Shown here in pieces: positions 53,303 through 61,470 of a DNA stretch of 64,000 bases. The first letter of the stretch is position 1. Each line of letters begins with the position of its first letter. A program made the translations under genes and the position numbers. The stretch is taken from positions 1 to 64,000 of the forward strand of contig NZ_JAQQPS010000016.1 in assembly GCF_036688685.1 (NCBI RefSeq), in the 5' to 3' direction. The stretch comes from JALYUM01 sp036688685. GTDB lineage: Bacteria; Pseudomonadota; Gammaproteobacteria; Burkholderiales; Burkholderiaceae_D. Under the pieces are notes generated by a model. The model searched no databases. It worked only from the letters and a program-made list of their open reading frames with translations, and was not told the DNA's origin.

Positions 53303-54364
53303 ATGAAAAAATCACTGTTGGCAGTAGCACTGCTGGGCGCATTCGCCGGCATCGCTCAAGCCCAATCCAACGTCCAGATCTACGGCACCATCGACGCAGG
53401 TTTCGTCAAACGCAGCGACCAGACCTTGGCCATTGGCAAGCGCGCTTCGAACACCCTGGGTTTCAAGGGCAGCGAAGACCTCGGCAACGGCCTGAAAGCC
53501 ATCTTCCAACTGGAAATGCGCTACGAGCCAGACACGGGCACCGTCGAAACCAATGCTGCTGGCACTGCTCAGCGTCCATTGTTCCAGGGCCAATCGCGCG
53601 TCGGCCTGCAAGGTGATTTCGGTATGGTCCGCATCGGTCGCGGCCTGACCCCGATGCAGGAAACCATCATGGCCTTCGAGCCATTCCACGGCCTGCCATC
53701 GCCAGCCGGTTTCTATACCGACCTGAGCGTCGCTGGCTACACCTCGGATCCACTGAGCGCTACCGGTAACTCCGGCAACCGCTGGTCGAACGCCATTTGG
53801 TACAACACCCCGAATTTCAGCGGCTTCCAGTTCAACAGCGCCGTCGGCACCAAAGAAGCCAACAGTGGCCCGATCATCATCGGCCGCGGCACCGCCACGC
53901 TGCCGCAGTACGCTGCCAACGCGCAGGCCAGCAGCAACCCGTTCTCGCTGAACGGTACCTACAGCAACGGCCCGCTGGGCGCGATGCTGGCCTACGAACG
54001 TAACGCCGTCGAAACCAAAATGTACGTGGTTGGCGCATCGTTCCTGGTCATGCCGGAACTGAAACTGATGGGTACCTACACCCACCAGGACCGTGACCAC
54101 ACGGCTTCAGTGAACCCGGAAGTCAAAGCTTGGGTACTGGGCGCGAACTACACGATGGGTGCGGGCAAGCTGCTGGCCGGTTATGGCCGCAAAACACCTG
54201 ACGGCCAGCCAGTGACCAAGCAAATGTCGCTCGGTTACGAGTACAGCCTGTCGAAGCGCACCTACATCTACCTCGATGCAGCACGTAAAGAAGCCGCCGT
54301 CGGCACCACGACCGTCTCGTCGACGGTCAACCACTACGACGTCGGTGTCAGCCACTCGTTCTGA
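53303..54364 (+). CDS. Gram-negative porin
   Basis: Outer-membrane beta-barrel porin of 353 residues, signal peptide of 20 residues ending GIAQAQ, mature start SNVQIYGTIDAGFVKRS. Family signatures are NTLGFKGSEDLGNGLKAIFQ, SRVGLQGDFGMVRIGRGLTP and LSKRTYIYLDAARKEA. The C-terminus is the expected GVSHSF. The codon choice (many CTG, GGC and CGT) and an AAGGACATC ribosome site suggest high expression. It lies ahead of another porin with a terminator between them. Confidence 0.92.
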   Translation: MKKSLLAVALLGAFAGIAQAQSNVQIYGTIDAGFVKRSDQTLAIGKRASNTLGFKGSEDLGNGLKAIFQLEMRYEPDTGTVETNAAGTAQRPLFQGQSRVGLQGDFGMVRIGRGLTPMQETIMAFEPFHGLPSPAGFYTDLSVAGYTSDPLSATGNSGNRWSNAIWYNTPNFSGFQFNSAVGTKEANSGPIIIGRGTATLPQYAANAQASSNPFSLNGTYSNGPLGAMLAYERNAVETKMYVVGASFLVMPELKLMGTYTHQDRDHTASVNPEVKAWVLGANYTMGAGKLLAGYGRKTPDGQPVTKQMSLGYEYSLSKRTYIYLDAARKEAAVGTTTVSSTVNHYDVGVSHSF

Positions 54365-54386
54365 TTGTTGAAGCCGTAAGGTAGTC

Positions 54387-54424
54387 AAGAAGGGCGAATC
54401 CGGGCAACCGGGTTCGCCCTTCTT
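54387..54424 (+). terminator. Hairpin terminator of the porin gene
   Basis: Perfect 12-base stem AAGAAGGGCGAA (54387-54398) / TTCGCCCTTCTT (54413-54424) with an inner CCGGG pair. The following T-run is short, but the hairpin is very stable. Confidence 0.82.
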
Positions 54425-54553
54425 CATTGTGTGTCGTTGTTAATCGACAACGTATCATGCAACCGGCGATGAAGCCGCCGTTCTGGCTGTACAGCCCTGC
54501 GAATCGATGGCATATTCGCTTCAGCAGTGCATACAAAAAACAACGGAGACTTC

Positions 54554-55825
54554 ATGAAAATTCGCACCCTCGCCGCGCTGATCGGCGCCGTATTCGCTTG
54601 CCCTGTTATGGCGCAATCGAACGTCACCATCTACGGTATCGCCGATGCCGGCGTCATGTTTCAAAAAGACGGCCCAACCCGCATTGCCAGCGGCATCGCC
54701 GATGGCTCGCGCATCGGCTTCAAAGGCACCGAGGACATGGGCAACGGCTACAAGGCCGTGTTCAACCTCGAAGCGCGGATCGAGCTCGATACCGGCACCC
54801 AGACCCCAGCACTGATCAACGACAACCAGGGCCTGTACCTGACCCGCGGCATGGGCGCCATTCCGGCCGCCGTCGTGCAGCGCCTGCGCAGCGCGTTCCA
54901 GGTGCCCGGCGCACCGGCCGTCAATCCCGAAAAGGCCCTGTTCGACCGCACCTCCATGGTGGGACTGATTACCCCGATGGGCGCGGTGCTGATTGGACGC
55001 ATGTACACGCCAAGCTATGAAGTGTTCGCCGCCGCCGATGCGTTCGAATCGGGCACGGCCGGCACCTGGGGCGGCATCACCGGCGGCACCGCAGGCTTCA
55101 CGGCGCTGGGCGCGGACATCCGCTCGCAAGAATCGATCCAGTACCGCATTTCCCTGCCCAACGGCCTGGGCGGTTCGCTGATGTACGGCGCCAAAAACTC
55201 GGGCTACCTGGGCCGCTACAACAAGTTCCGCGCCGGCGCGATGACCTATAAAGCCAACGCGTTCGACGTGGGCATTGGCTACAACCACGGCTACGACCAG
55301 CAGGACCGTCCAAGTCTGCGCACCATCACTGTCGGCGGCTCGTACACGCTGGACGCCTGGAAATTCTTTGCCGGCTACCATAGCCAGCGCAACACCCACT
55401 CCGTGCTGGTGGCCGATTACATTGCTGGCTGGGATGGCACCGTCGCGCCCTTGCTGGCCCCGCTCGGCGCACCCACCGCAGCTGCCCTGCGCAATGTCTT
55501 CGTCACCAATATCAATTTAAACACCCAGCAGGACTCCGCCAGTTACCAGCTCGGTCTGCACTATCGCATCGGCGCCGGACGCATCATGGCCTCGTATGCG
55601 CTCCAGGATGACCGCACCAGCTCGAACAGCGATGCCAAACTGTTCGCCCTCGGCTACGACTACAACCTGTCCAAGCGCACCGACATCTATACCGTCGTTG
55701 CGCAGATCAACAACCAGAACGACGGCCAGTACGCGCCGGGCACGGCCGGCGCGCCGGGAGGCTTCCTGAAAACGCCTGGCGACACCGGGCGCGCCCTGCA
55801 AGTCGGTATCCGCCACCGCTTCTGA
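54554..55825 (+). CDS. Gram-negative porin
   Basis: Outer-membrane porin of 423 residues, longer than its neighbour by about 70 because of extended loops. The signal peptide ends PVMAQ, followed by SNVTIYGIADAGVMFQKD. SRIGFKGTEDMGNGYKAVFN and LSKRTDIYTVVAQINNQNDG are family segments, and the C-terminus is GIRHRF. ATG 54554 is preceded by CAACGGAGACTTC, the same leader as the porin at 4025; the upstream in-frame ATG at 54527 lacks one. Loop residues 95-125 (LINDNQGLYLTRGMGAIPAA) are an insertion relative to the other two porins. Confidence 0.91.
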   Translation: MKIRTLAALIGAVFACPVMAQSNVTIYGIADAGVMFQKDGPTRIASGIADGSRIGFKGTEDMGNGYKAVFNLEARIELDTGTQTPALINDNQGLYLTRGMGAIPAAVVQRLRSAFQVPGAPAVNPEKALFDRTSMVGLITPMGAVLIGRMYTPSYEVFAAADAFESGTAGTWGGITGGTAGFTALGADIRSQESIQYRISLPNGLGGSLMYGAKNSGYLGRYNKFRAGAMTYKANAFDVGIGYNHGYDQQDRPSLRTITVGGSYTLDAWKFFAGYHSQRNTHSVLVADYIAGWDGTVAPLLAPLGAPTAAALRNVFVTNINLNTQQDSASYQLGLHYRIGAGRIMASYALQDDRTSSNSDAKLFALGYDYNLSKRTDIYTVVAQINNQNDGQYAPGTAGAPGGFLKTPGDTGRALQVGIRHRF

Positions 55826-55831
55826 TCCATG

Positions 55832-55855
55832 AAAGACGCCCGCGGGCGTCTTTTT
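55832..55855 (+). terminator. Rho-independent terminator of the second porin gene
   Basis: Palindrome AAAGACGCCC-GC-GGGCGTCTTT (55832-55853) followed by TTTTT; it lies seven bases after the porin stop. Confidence 0.92.
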
Positions 55856-55927
55856 CGCGGATGGGGCCGTCCATGCACGGCCCCTCGGTTAAAATTGCAG
55901 TCACTTATTTAATCATGATTGCATCCG

Positions 55928-56590
55928 ATGACCGCAACACTGGATTCCGCCACCGTCGCCGCCTATCTGGCCGACCATCCTGCTTTTTTTGACGAGCACG
56001 TGGCGCTGCTGGGGCAAGTCAAGCTGACCAGTCCGCTGACCGGCAAGACCGTGTCACTGCAAGAACGGCAGATGGAAGTGATGCGTTCAAAATATGCCGC
56101 ACTCGAATTGCGCATGAGCGAGCTGACCCGCATCGCCGAAGACAACGCGGCCATCGCCAATCGTTTCCACGGCTGGACCCAGGATCTGTTGCGCGCCCAC
56201 GACGCCGGCGACATGCCGCGCGCCCTGCTGGCCGGCCTGCAATCGAATTTCAATGTCCCACAAGCGACTTTGCGCCTGTGGGAAGTGGCCGACGGCCACA
56301 GCACCAACTGGTTCGCCCAGGGTGTCTCGGACGATGCCCGCATCTTCGCCAACAGCCTGCGCGCGCCCTACTGCGGCAGCAACCACGATTTTGAAGCCGT
56401 GCGCTGGCTCGAAGATGCGTCCGTCGTGCGCTCGACCGTGATCCTGCCACTGACGGCCGGCGGCCACGCCTTTGGCCTGCTGATCCTCGGCTCGCCCGAT
56501 CCCGAGCGTTTTACGGGCGACATGGGCACCGACTTCCTGACCCATATCGGTGAAACCGCCAGCGTCGCGCTGGCCGGCCTGCGCAGCTGA
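55928..56590 (+). CDS. DUF484 family protein
   Basis: Protein of 220 residues, the YigA/DUF484 family. The N-terminal helices (VAAYLADHPAFFDEHVALLG) lead to a coiled-coil region (SLQERQMEVMRSKYAALELR). A GAF-like domain (about 95-218) contains VVRSTVILPLTAGGHAFGLL and LGSPDPERF. Its stop overlaps the xerC start by one base (TGATG), the usual coupling of this pair. The function is unknown; the conserved position before xerC suggests a link to chromosome dimer resolution or cell division. Confidence 0.9.
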   Translation: MTATLDSATVAAYLADHPAFFDEHVALLGQVKLTSPLTGKTVSLQERQMEVMRSKYAALELRMSELTRIAEDNAAIANRFHGWTQDLLRAHDAGDMPRALLAGLQSNFNVPQATLRLWEVADGHSTNWFAQGVSDDARIFANSLRAPYCGSNHDFEAVRWLEDASVVRSTVILPLTAGGHAFGLLILGSPDPERFTGDMGTDFLTHIGETASVALAGLRS

Positions 56591-57507
56591 TGTCGAGCGA
56601 GCTGGACTGGCCCGCGCGCTACCTGGCGCAACTGGCCACCCAGCGCCGCCTGTCGCCCCATACCGTGGCGGCCTACCGCCGCGACCTGGCCGTGCTGGCG
56701 CGCCTGTGCGAGCCGGCCGCGATCGAGACGGTCGAGCACGCCATGATCCGCCGCTACGCCGCCAAATTGCACGGTGAAGGCATGTCGCCGCGCACCATTG
56801 CGCGCCTGCTGTCCGGCTGGCGTGGCTTTTTCGCTTATCTGGCCGAGCACGCTGGCCTGGCTGCCAACCCGGTCGACGGCGTGCGCGCCCCGCGCCGCGC
56901 CAAAGGTTTGCCGAAAGCCCTGTCGGTGGACGCCGCGGTGCAACTGATGACCGCCAACACCCATGGCCACCCCGAGCCGGCCGAACTGTGCAACCGCGCC
57001 ATGTTTGAACTGTTGTATTCAAGTGGCCTGCGCGTGTCGGAACTGACCAGCCTGGACCTGGCCTGGACCGACGCCAAGTCGCTCAGCTGGTACGACTTGG
57101 CCGGCGGCGACGTCGTGGTCACCGGTAAAGGCAACAAGATGCGCCGGGTGCCGGTCGGTGCACCGGCCCGGGCGGCACTGGCCGCCTGGCTGGCCGTGCG
57201 CCCGCCGGCGCAGGACGGCAGCGCGGCGCTGTTTTTGACGGCGCGCGGCGCCCGCATGACGCCGCGCGCCGTCCAGCAGCGCCTGAAACAGCACGCGATC
57301 CTTTCCGGCAGCCCGGTGCACGTCCACCCGCACGTGCTGCGCCACTCGTTTGCGTCGCACCTGCTGCAGTCGTCGGGCGACTTGCGCGCCGTGCAGGAAC
57401 TATTGGGCCACGCCAGCATCACCTCGACCCAGGTCTACACGGCGCTCGATTTCCAACATCTGGCCGCCGTTTACGACCAGGCGCACCCGCGCGCGAAAAG
57501 TAAATAA
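56590..57507 (+). CDS. xerC: Tyrosine recombinase XerC
   Basis: Site-specific recombinase of 305 residues that resolves chromosome dimers at dif together with XerD and FtsK. The N-terminal SAM-like core-binding domain spans about 8-95. Catalytic residues are R148 (SSGLRVSEL), K180 (VTGKGNK), H248/R251 (HPHVLRHSF), H274 (LLGHASI) and nucleophile Y283 (TQVYTALD), all present. It is coupled to DUF484. No phage integrase features are seen nearby. Confidence 0.95.
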   Translation: MSSELDWPARYLAQLATQRRLSPHTVAAYRRDLAVLARLCEPAAIETVEHAMIRRYAAKLHGEGMSPRTIARLLSGWRGFFAYLAEHAGLAANPVDGVRAPRRAKGLPKALSVDAAVQLMTANTHGHPEPAELCNRAMFELLYSSGLRVSELTSLDLAWTDAKSLSWYDLAGGDVVVTGKGNKMRRVPVGAPARAALAAWLAVRPPAQDGSAALFLTARGARMTPRAVQQRLKQHAILSGSPVHVHPHVLRHSFASHLLQSSGDLRAVQELLGHASITSTQVYTALDFQHLAAVYDQAHPRAKSK

Positions 57508-57628
57508 CTACCCAGTACGCATGATTTGCATCAAGCCCACGCGGACGGGATGAAGCACGCTGTGAATTCCGGCATAATCGCTGGTTCTAAAAGCCGCGTT
57601 TGGCTTCACCCGATTTGACTGGCACTCC

Positions 57629-58681
57629 ATGGCATTGATACCTAGCACCATCCTGACCGGCTTTCTTGGCGCCGGCAAAACCACGCTGCTCAACCGCATC
57701 CTGCACGAGCCGCATGGCTTGCGCATTGCGGTCATCGAAAACGAATTTGGCCAGGAAAACATCGACAACGAAATCCTGGTCCAGGACAGCAACGAACACA
57801 TCATCGAGATGAACAACGGCTGCATCTGCTGCACCGTGCGCGGCGACCTGATCGTGGCGTTGACGAGCCTGGCGCAAAAACGCGACGCCGGCGAACTCGA
57901 TTTCGACCATGTTGTCATCGAAACCACGGGTCTGGCCAATCCAGGCCCGGTGGCGCAGACGTTCTTTGTCGACGAAGGCGTTGGCGTGCATTACCTGCTC
58001 GACGCCGTGGTCACCGTGGTCGATGCGCGCCACGCCATGGCGCAACTGGACGAACACGAAGAAGCGCAGCGCCAGATTGGCTTTGCCGACAAGATCCTGC
58101 TGTCGAAAACCGACCTGGTCGACGCCGCACAACTGGCCGAGCTGACCGCTCGCCTGAAACGCATCAACCCGCGCGCGCCCATTTCCACCAGCAATTTCGG
58201 CGATGCTCCCATTTCCGACGTGCTCGACCTGCGCGGTTTCAATTTGAACGACAAGCTCGACCTCGACCCGGCATTCCTCACCGCCGACGAAGCGTACGCA
58301 TCGGAACACGACCACGAACACGTGCACACCGAGTCGTGCGACCACGAACACGACAGCCACGACCACCACAGCAGCCACCACAGCGACGACATCGCCGCCT
58401 TCGTGTTCAAGAGCGACCGGCCATTCGACCCGCAGCGCCTCGATGAATTCCTGGGCAGCCTGGTCAATGTCTTCGGCCCGCGCATGCTGCGCTACAAGGG
58501 CGTGTTGCTGATGGAAGGAGCCGAACGCAAGGTCGTGTTCCAGGGTGTGCACCAGATTATGGGCAGCGACCTGGGCGCAAAATGGGCCGAACATGAGCAA
58601 CGTGGCAGCAAGATGGTTTTTATTGGCAAGAATTTACCGAAAGACGTGTTTATCCGCGGTTTGGAGCAGTGTTTGGTATAA
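57629..58681 (+). CDS. COG0523 (CobW/ZigA) GTP-dependent metal chaperone
   Basis: P-loop GTPase of 350 residues. Walker A GFLGAGKT is at 11-18, the metal motif CxCC at C65/C67/C68 (NGCICCTVRGD), Walker B/switch IETTGLANPGPV at about 98-109, and the base motif SKTD at 159-162. A His/Asp/Glu-rich metal-binding segment lies at about 227-251. Such proteins usually deliver zinc under zinc limitation. It is the upstream neighbour of a dksA whose zinc site has lost cysteines, consistent with zinc economy. No Zur box could be defined with confidence. Confidence 0.88.
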   Translation: MALIPSTILTGFLGAGKTTLLNRILHEPHGLRIAVIENEFGQENIDNEILVQDSNEHIIEMNNGCICCTVRGDLIVALTSLAQKRDAGELDFDHVVIETTGLANPGPVAQTFFVDEGVGVHYLLDAVVTVVDARHAMAQLDEHEEAQRQIGFADKILLSKTDLVDAAQLAELTARLKRINPRAPISTSNFGDAPISDVLDLRGFNLNDKLDLDPAFLTADEAYASEHDHEHVHTESCDHEHDSHDHHSSHHSDDIAAFVFKSDRPFDPQRLDEFLGSLVNVFGPRMLRYKGVLLMEGAERKVVFQGVHQIMGSDLGAKWAEHEQRGSKMVFIGKNLPKDVFIRGLEQCLV

Positions 58682-58832
58682 ACTGTCCCGGTTTTGGAGA
58701 ACCAAGCCAAGTGCCTTCGAGCAAGAACGCACTAGCAAAAGTACAGCAGCCCAGCCACCCAGTGCGATCCGGTGTTACTGCTGAGCTAACTGATAATATG
58801 GAAACCTCTGTCGCATCGAAGGTAAGTAAGTC

Positions 58833-59282
58833 ATGACGAAAACTAGCAAATCGAACAGCGCTCCAGCTGAAGAGCAAATCATCTCGGAAGAACAAATCCG
58901 TGCGATGGGCGAGCAGGACTACATGAATGCGGCCCAACTGGCCTTCTTCAAGCAGCGCCTGCAGCAGCTCGAGAAAGACCTGTTGAAAAATGCCGGCGAA
59001 ACCACCGAGCACTTGCGCGAGACCGTCCTCGTGCCGGACCCGGCCGACCGTGCCACCATCGAAGAAGAGCATGCGCTCGAACTGCGCACGCGTGACCGCG
59101 AGCGCAAGCTGCTGAAAAAAGTCCAGCAATCGATCGCGTCGATCGACGGCGGCGACTACGGCTGGTGCGAAGAAACGGGCGAGCCGATCGGCATCCCGCG
59201 CCTGATCGCACGCCCGACCGCCACGCTGTCGCTGGAAGCCCAGCAACGCCGCGAACTGAAACAAAAACTGTACGGCGACTGA
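58833..59282 (+). CDS. dksA: RNA polymerase-binding transcription factor DksA (lacking Cys4 site)
   Basis: ppGpp co-regulator of RNA polymerase, 149 residues. The coiled coil (about 33-110) carries the tip residues DPADRA with D69, D72 and A74, matching the acidic tip required for activity. The C-terminal globular part keeps the fold (GDYGWCEETGEPIGIPRLIA) but only C112 of four zinc cysteines remains: T115, S133 and A136 occupy the others. It is thus a zinc-independent type, as in P. aeruginosa DksA2. A terminator follows. Confidence 0.92.
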   Translation: MTKTSKSNSAPAEEQIISEEQIRAMGEQDYMNAAQLAFFKQRLQQLEKDLLKNAGETTEHLRETVLVPDPADRATIEEEHALELRTRDRERKLLKKVQQSIASIDGGDYGWCEETGEPIGIPRLIARPTATLSLEAQQRRELKQKLYGD

Positions 59283-59310
59283 CGTTTTCACCGCCAGACA
59301 CCGCGGACAG

Positions 59311-59344
59311 AAAAAGGCATGCGCTGCGGCGCGTGCTTTTTTTT
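59311..59344 (+). terminator. Rho-independent terminator of dksA
   Basis: Stem AAAAGGCATGCGC / GCGCGTGCTTTT with one G-U pair and loop TGCG, followed by eight T. It lies 30 bp after the dksA stop. Confidence 0.82.
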
Positions 59345-59548
59345 GCGCTGCGCGTGCATGACGATGCGCGAGTACGACACATCTTATTGCTCATCGGCTA
59401 CACTAGCGCTTCATTCTTGGCATAGCCGCCTGATTGACACGGCGCACGTGCGCGCACCGCGTTCTCAGTGCGGCTGTGCTAACGTCATATCCATTACCTA
59501 TCTCGGCAGGTAGGGACAGGTTCTTAACACAACGCGACAGGACTAGCA

Positions 59549-60841
59549 GTGGGTCTTTTCTCCTTCTTTTCGAGAAAAAGTGACAACCCGGACAGCGCCA
59601 TCGACACGGTGACGCGCACCGGTGAGTCCACGCGCCCCACGGCCGCCATCACCGAAGCCGACCGCGAGCGCCAGCGTGAAATTTCCCGCGCCACAGCAGC
59701 CAAAATCGATGCCATCGAAATGGAAATGGCATCCGACATCTTCAACCAGCCCGAGCCAGCCTGGGGCAGTCCGCAGCCGCACCACGTCGTCCAGCCGACC
59801 GGCGCCACGCTGACGCTGGGCGACCCAACCGGCATGCACTCCATATTCGACGCGCCACAAGCGGCGGTGGCGCCAGCCAGCGCCCCGGTCGAAGAGAGCG
59901 CCATCCTGTACGCCAACGGTCAGGAAGACGCGGCGCAAGGCATGCTGCTCGAGAGCCTGGCCGGCAGCGGCCGCAGCGAGCACCGCGTCTGGTGGATGTT
60001 GTTCGACCTGTACCAGGTGCAAGGCCGCGAAGAAGCCTTCAACAGCATGGCCATCGACTACGCCAGCAATTTCGAAACCTCGCCACCGGCCTACCAGCCG
60101 CGCGCCAGCGGTGCGGCTGGTGGCAGCGGCGTGGCGCCGACGGCCGTGCTGTCGGGCATGCTCGACGAGAGCAGCGTGCCGATGCTGGCGCGCCTGGTCG
60201 CCGCGCCGGCCAACAGCCCCGTGCTGCGCATCGAACTCGACCAGGTGCGCGCCGTCACCGATATCGGCTGCGCGCGCCTGCTGGCCACTTTGCAGGCTTT
60301 GCGCAAGCAAAAACGGCCACTGGTGGTGGCCGGCGCCGAAATACTGGCCAACCTGTTGCGCCCGGCCCTGATCGTCGGCGACACCACCATCGGCGCCTCA
60401 CCCTGGCTGCTGCGCATCGAACTGCTGCAAATCCTGCACCAGGAAAAGGAGTTCGAAGAAGCGGCCATGGATTACTGTGTCACGTTCGAGGTCTCGCCGC
60501 CGTCGTTTGAGCCGGCCGACCACGTGGCCGGCGCCGCGCCCGCCAGCGGCGGCGCCGCAGCCGGTGACCACTTCATGCTGCCCGCCGTCATCGATGGCAA
60601 CTGCGCCTTCCTGCTCACCGCGATCGGTGCCTACGGATCAAGTAACAATCCGGCCGTGCTCGATTGCGAGCGCCTGGTGCGCGTCGACTACGGCTGCGCC
60701 GCCTTGCTGGTGGAGAAATTGCGTGCGCTGCAACAAGAGAAGGTGCAAGTCGAACTGCGCAACCTGAATCACCTCGTCATGGAACTGCTGCGCCTGCTCG
60801 GCGGCGCTGACTGCGCACGCCTCTACCCGCACAAATATTAA
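59549..60841 (+). CDS. Duplicated helical/STAS-like protein of unknown function
   Basis: Protein of 430 residues with a GTG start (AGGA upstream) and no signal peptide. The first 110 residues are low in order, rich in Ala/Pro/Thr. Then the same module seems to occur twice. A helical unit (about 115-181, WWMLFDLYQVQGREEAFNSM) leads to a STAS-like domain (about 197-285, VLRIELDQVRAVTDIGCARL). A second helical unit (about 287-322, ELLQILHQEKEFEEAAMDYC) leads to a second STAS-like domain (about 341-420). Both helical units end in F(E)(T/V)SPP(A/S)(Y/F)(Q/E)P. It lies between dksA and hslV. The role is unknown; STAS suggests protein-protein signalling. Confidence 0.7.
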   Translation: MGLFSFFSRKSDNPDSAIDTVTRTGESTRPTAAITEADRERQREISRATAAKIDAIEMEMASDIFNQPEPAWGSPQPHHVVQPTGATLTLGDPTGMHSIFDAPQAAVAPASAPVEESAILYANGQEDAAQGMLLESLAGSGRSEHRVWWMLFDLYQVQGREEAFNSMAIDYASNFETSPPAYQPRASGAAGGSGVAPTAVLSGMLDESSVPMLARLVAAPANSPVLRIELDQVRAVTDIGCARLLATLQALRKQKRPLVVAGAEILANLLRPALIVGDTTIGASPWLLRIELLQILHQEKEFEEAAMDYCVTFEVSPPSFEPADHVAGAAPASGGAAAGDHFMLPAVIDGNCAFLLTAIGAYGSSNNPAVLDCERLVRVDYGCAALLVEKLRALQQEKVQVELRNLNHLVMELLRLLGGADCARLYPHKY

Positions 60842-60918
60842 TTCCACATTTCGCTGGCTTGCAATTTGACGGTCCTGCCCCCAATTTTGAAGGGCTAGAT
60901 TACAAATAGGGCAGATAA

Positions 60919-61470
60919 ATGGAACAATTTCACGGTACGACCATCGTCACGGTCAGGCGCGGCGCAGAAGTCGCCCTCGGCGGCGATGGCCAGGTTACGC
61001 TCGGCAGCGTCGTCATGAAGGGCTCGGCCCGCAAAGTGCGCAAGCTCTACAACGGCAAGGTGCTGTGCGGTTTCGCCGGCGCCACCGCCGACGCCTTCAC
61101 CCTGCTCGATCGCTTCGAAGGCAAGCTTGAAAAGCACCAGGGCAACCTGCTGCGCGCTTCGGTCGAACTGGCCAAGGACTGGCGCACCGACCGTATGCTG
61201 AGCAAACTCGAAGCCATGCTGCTGGTCGCCGACCGCGAAGTCACGCTCATCATCACAGGTAACGGCGATGTGCTGGAACCCGAAGACGGCATCGGCGCCA
61301 TCGGTTCGGGCGGCATCTACGCCCAGTCGGCCGCCAAGGCCCTGCAGGAAAACACCGACTTGTCGCCGGCGGAAGTGGTCAAGAAAGCGCTGACCATCGC
61401 TGGCGAGCTGTGCATCTACACGAATATGTCCCACATCATTGAAACGCTGAGCGACGGAGCGAGCACATGA
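60919..61470 (+). CDS. hslV: ATP-dependent protease subunit HslV
   Basis: Proteolytic subunit of the HslUV protease, a proteasome-like threonine peptidase. The catalytic Thr follows the short propeptide MEQFHG (TTIVTVRRG), then LGGDGQVTLG and VLCGFAGATADAFTLLDRFE. The 183-residue length is normal. It is coupled by ATGA to hslU, the standard operon. An upstream spacer of about 75 bp contains no recognisable heat-shock promoter that I can define with confidence. Confidence 0.97.
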   Translation: MEQFHGTTIVTVRRGAEVALGGDGQVTLGSVVMKGSARKVRKLYNGKVLCGFAGATADAFTLLDRFEGKLEKHQGNLLRASVELAKDWRTDRMLSKLEAMLLVADREVTLIITGNGDVLEPEDGIGAIGSGGIYAQSAAKALQENTDLSPAEVVKKALTIAGELCIYTNMSHIIETLSDGAST

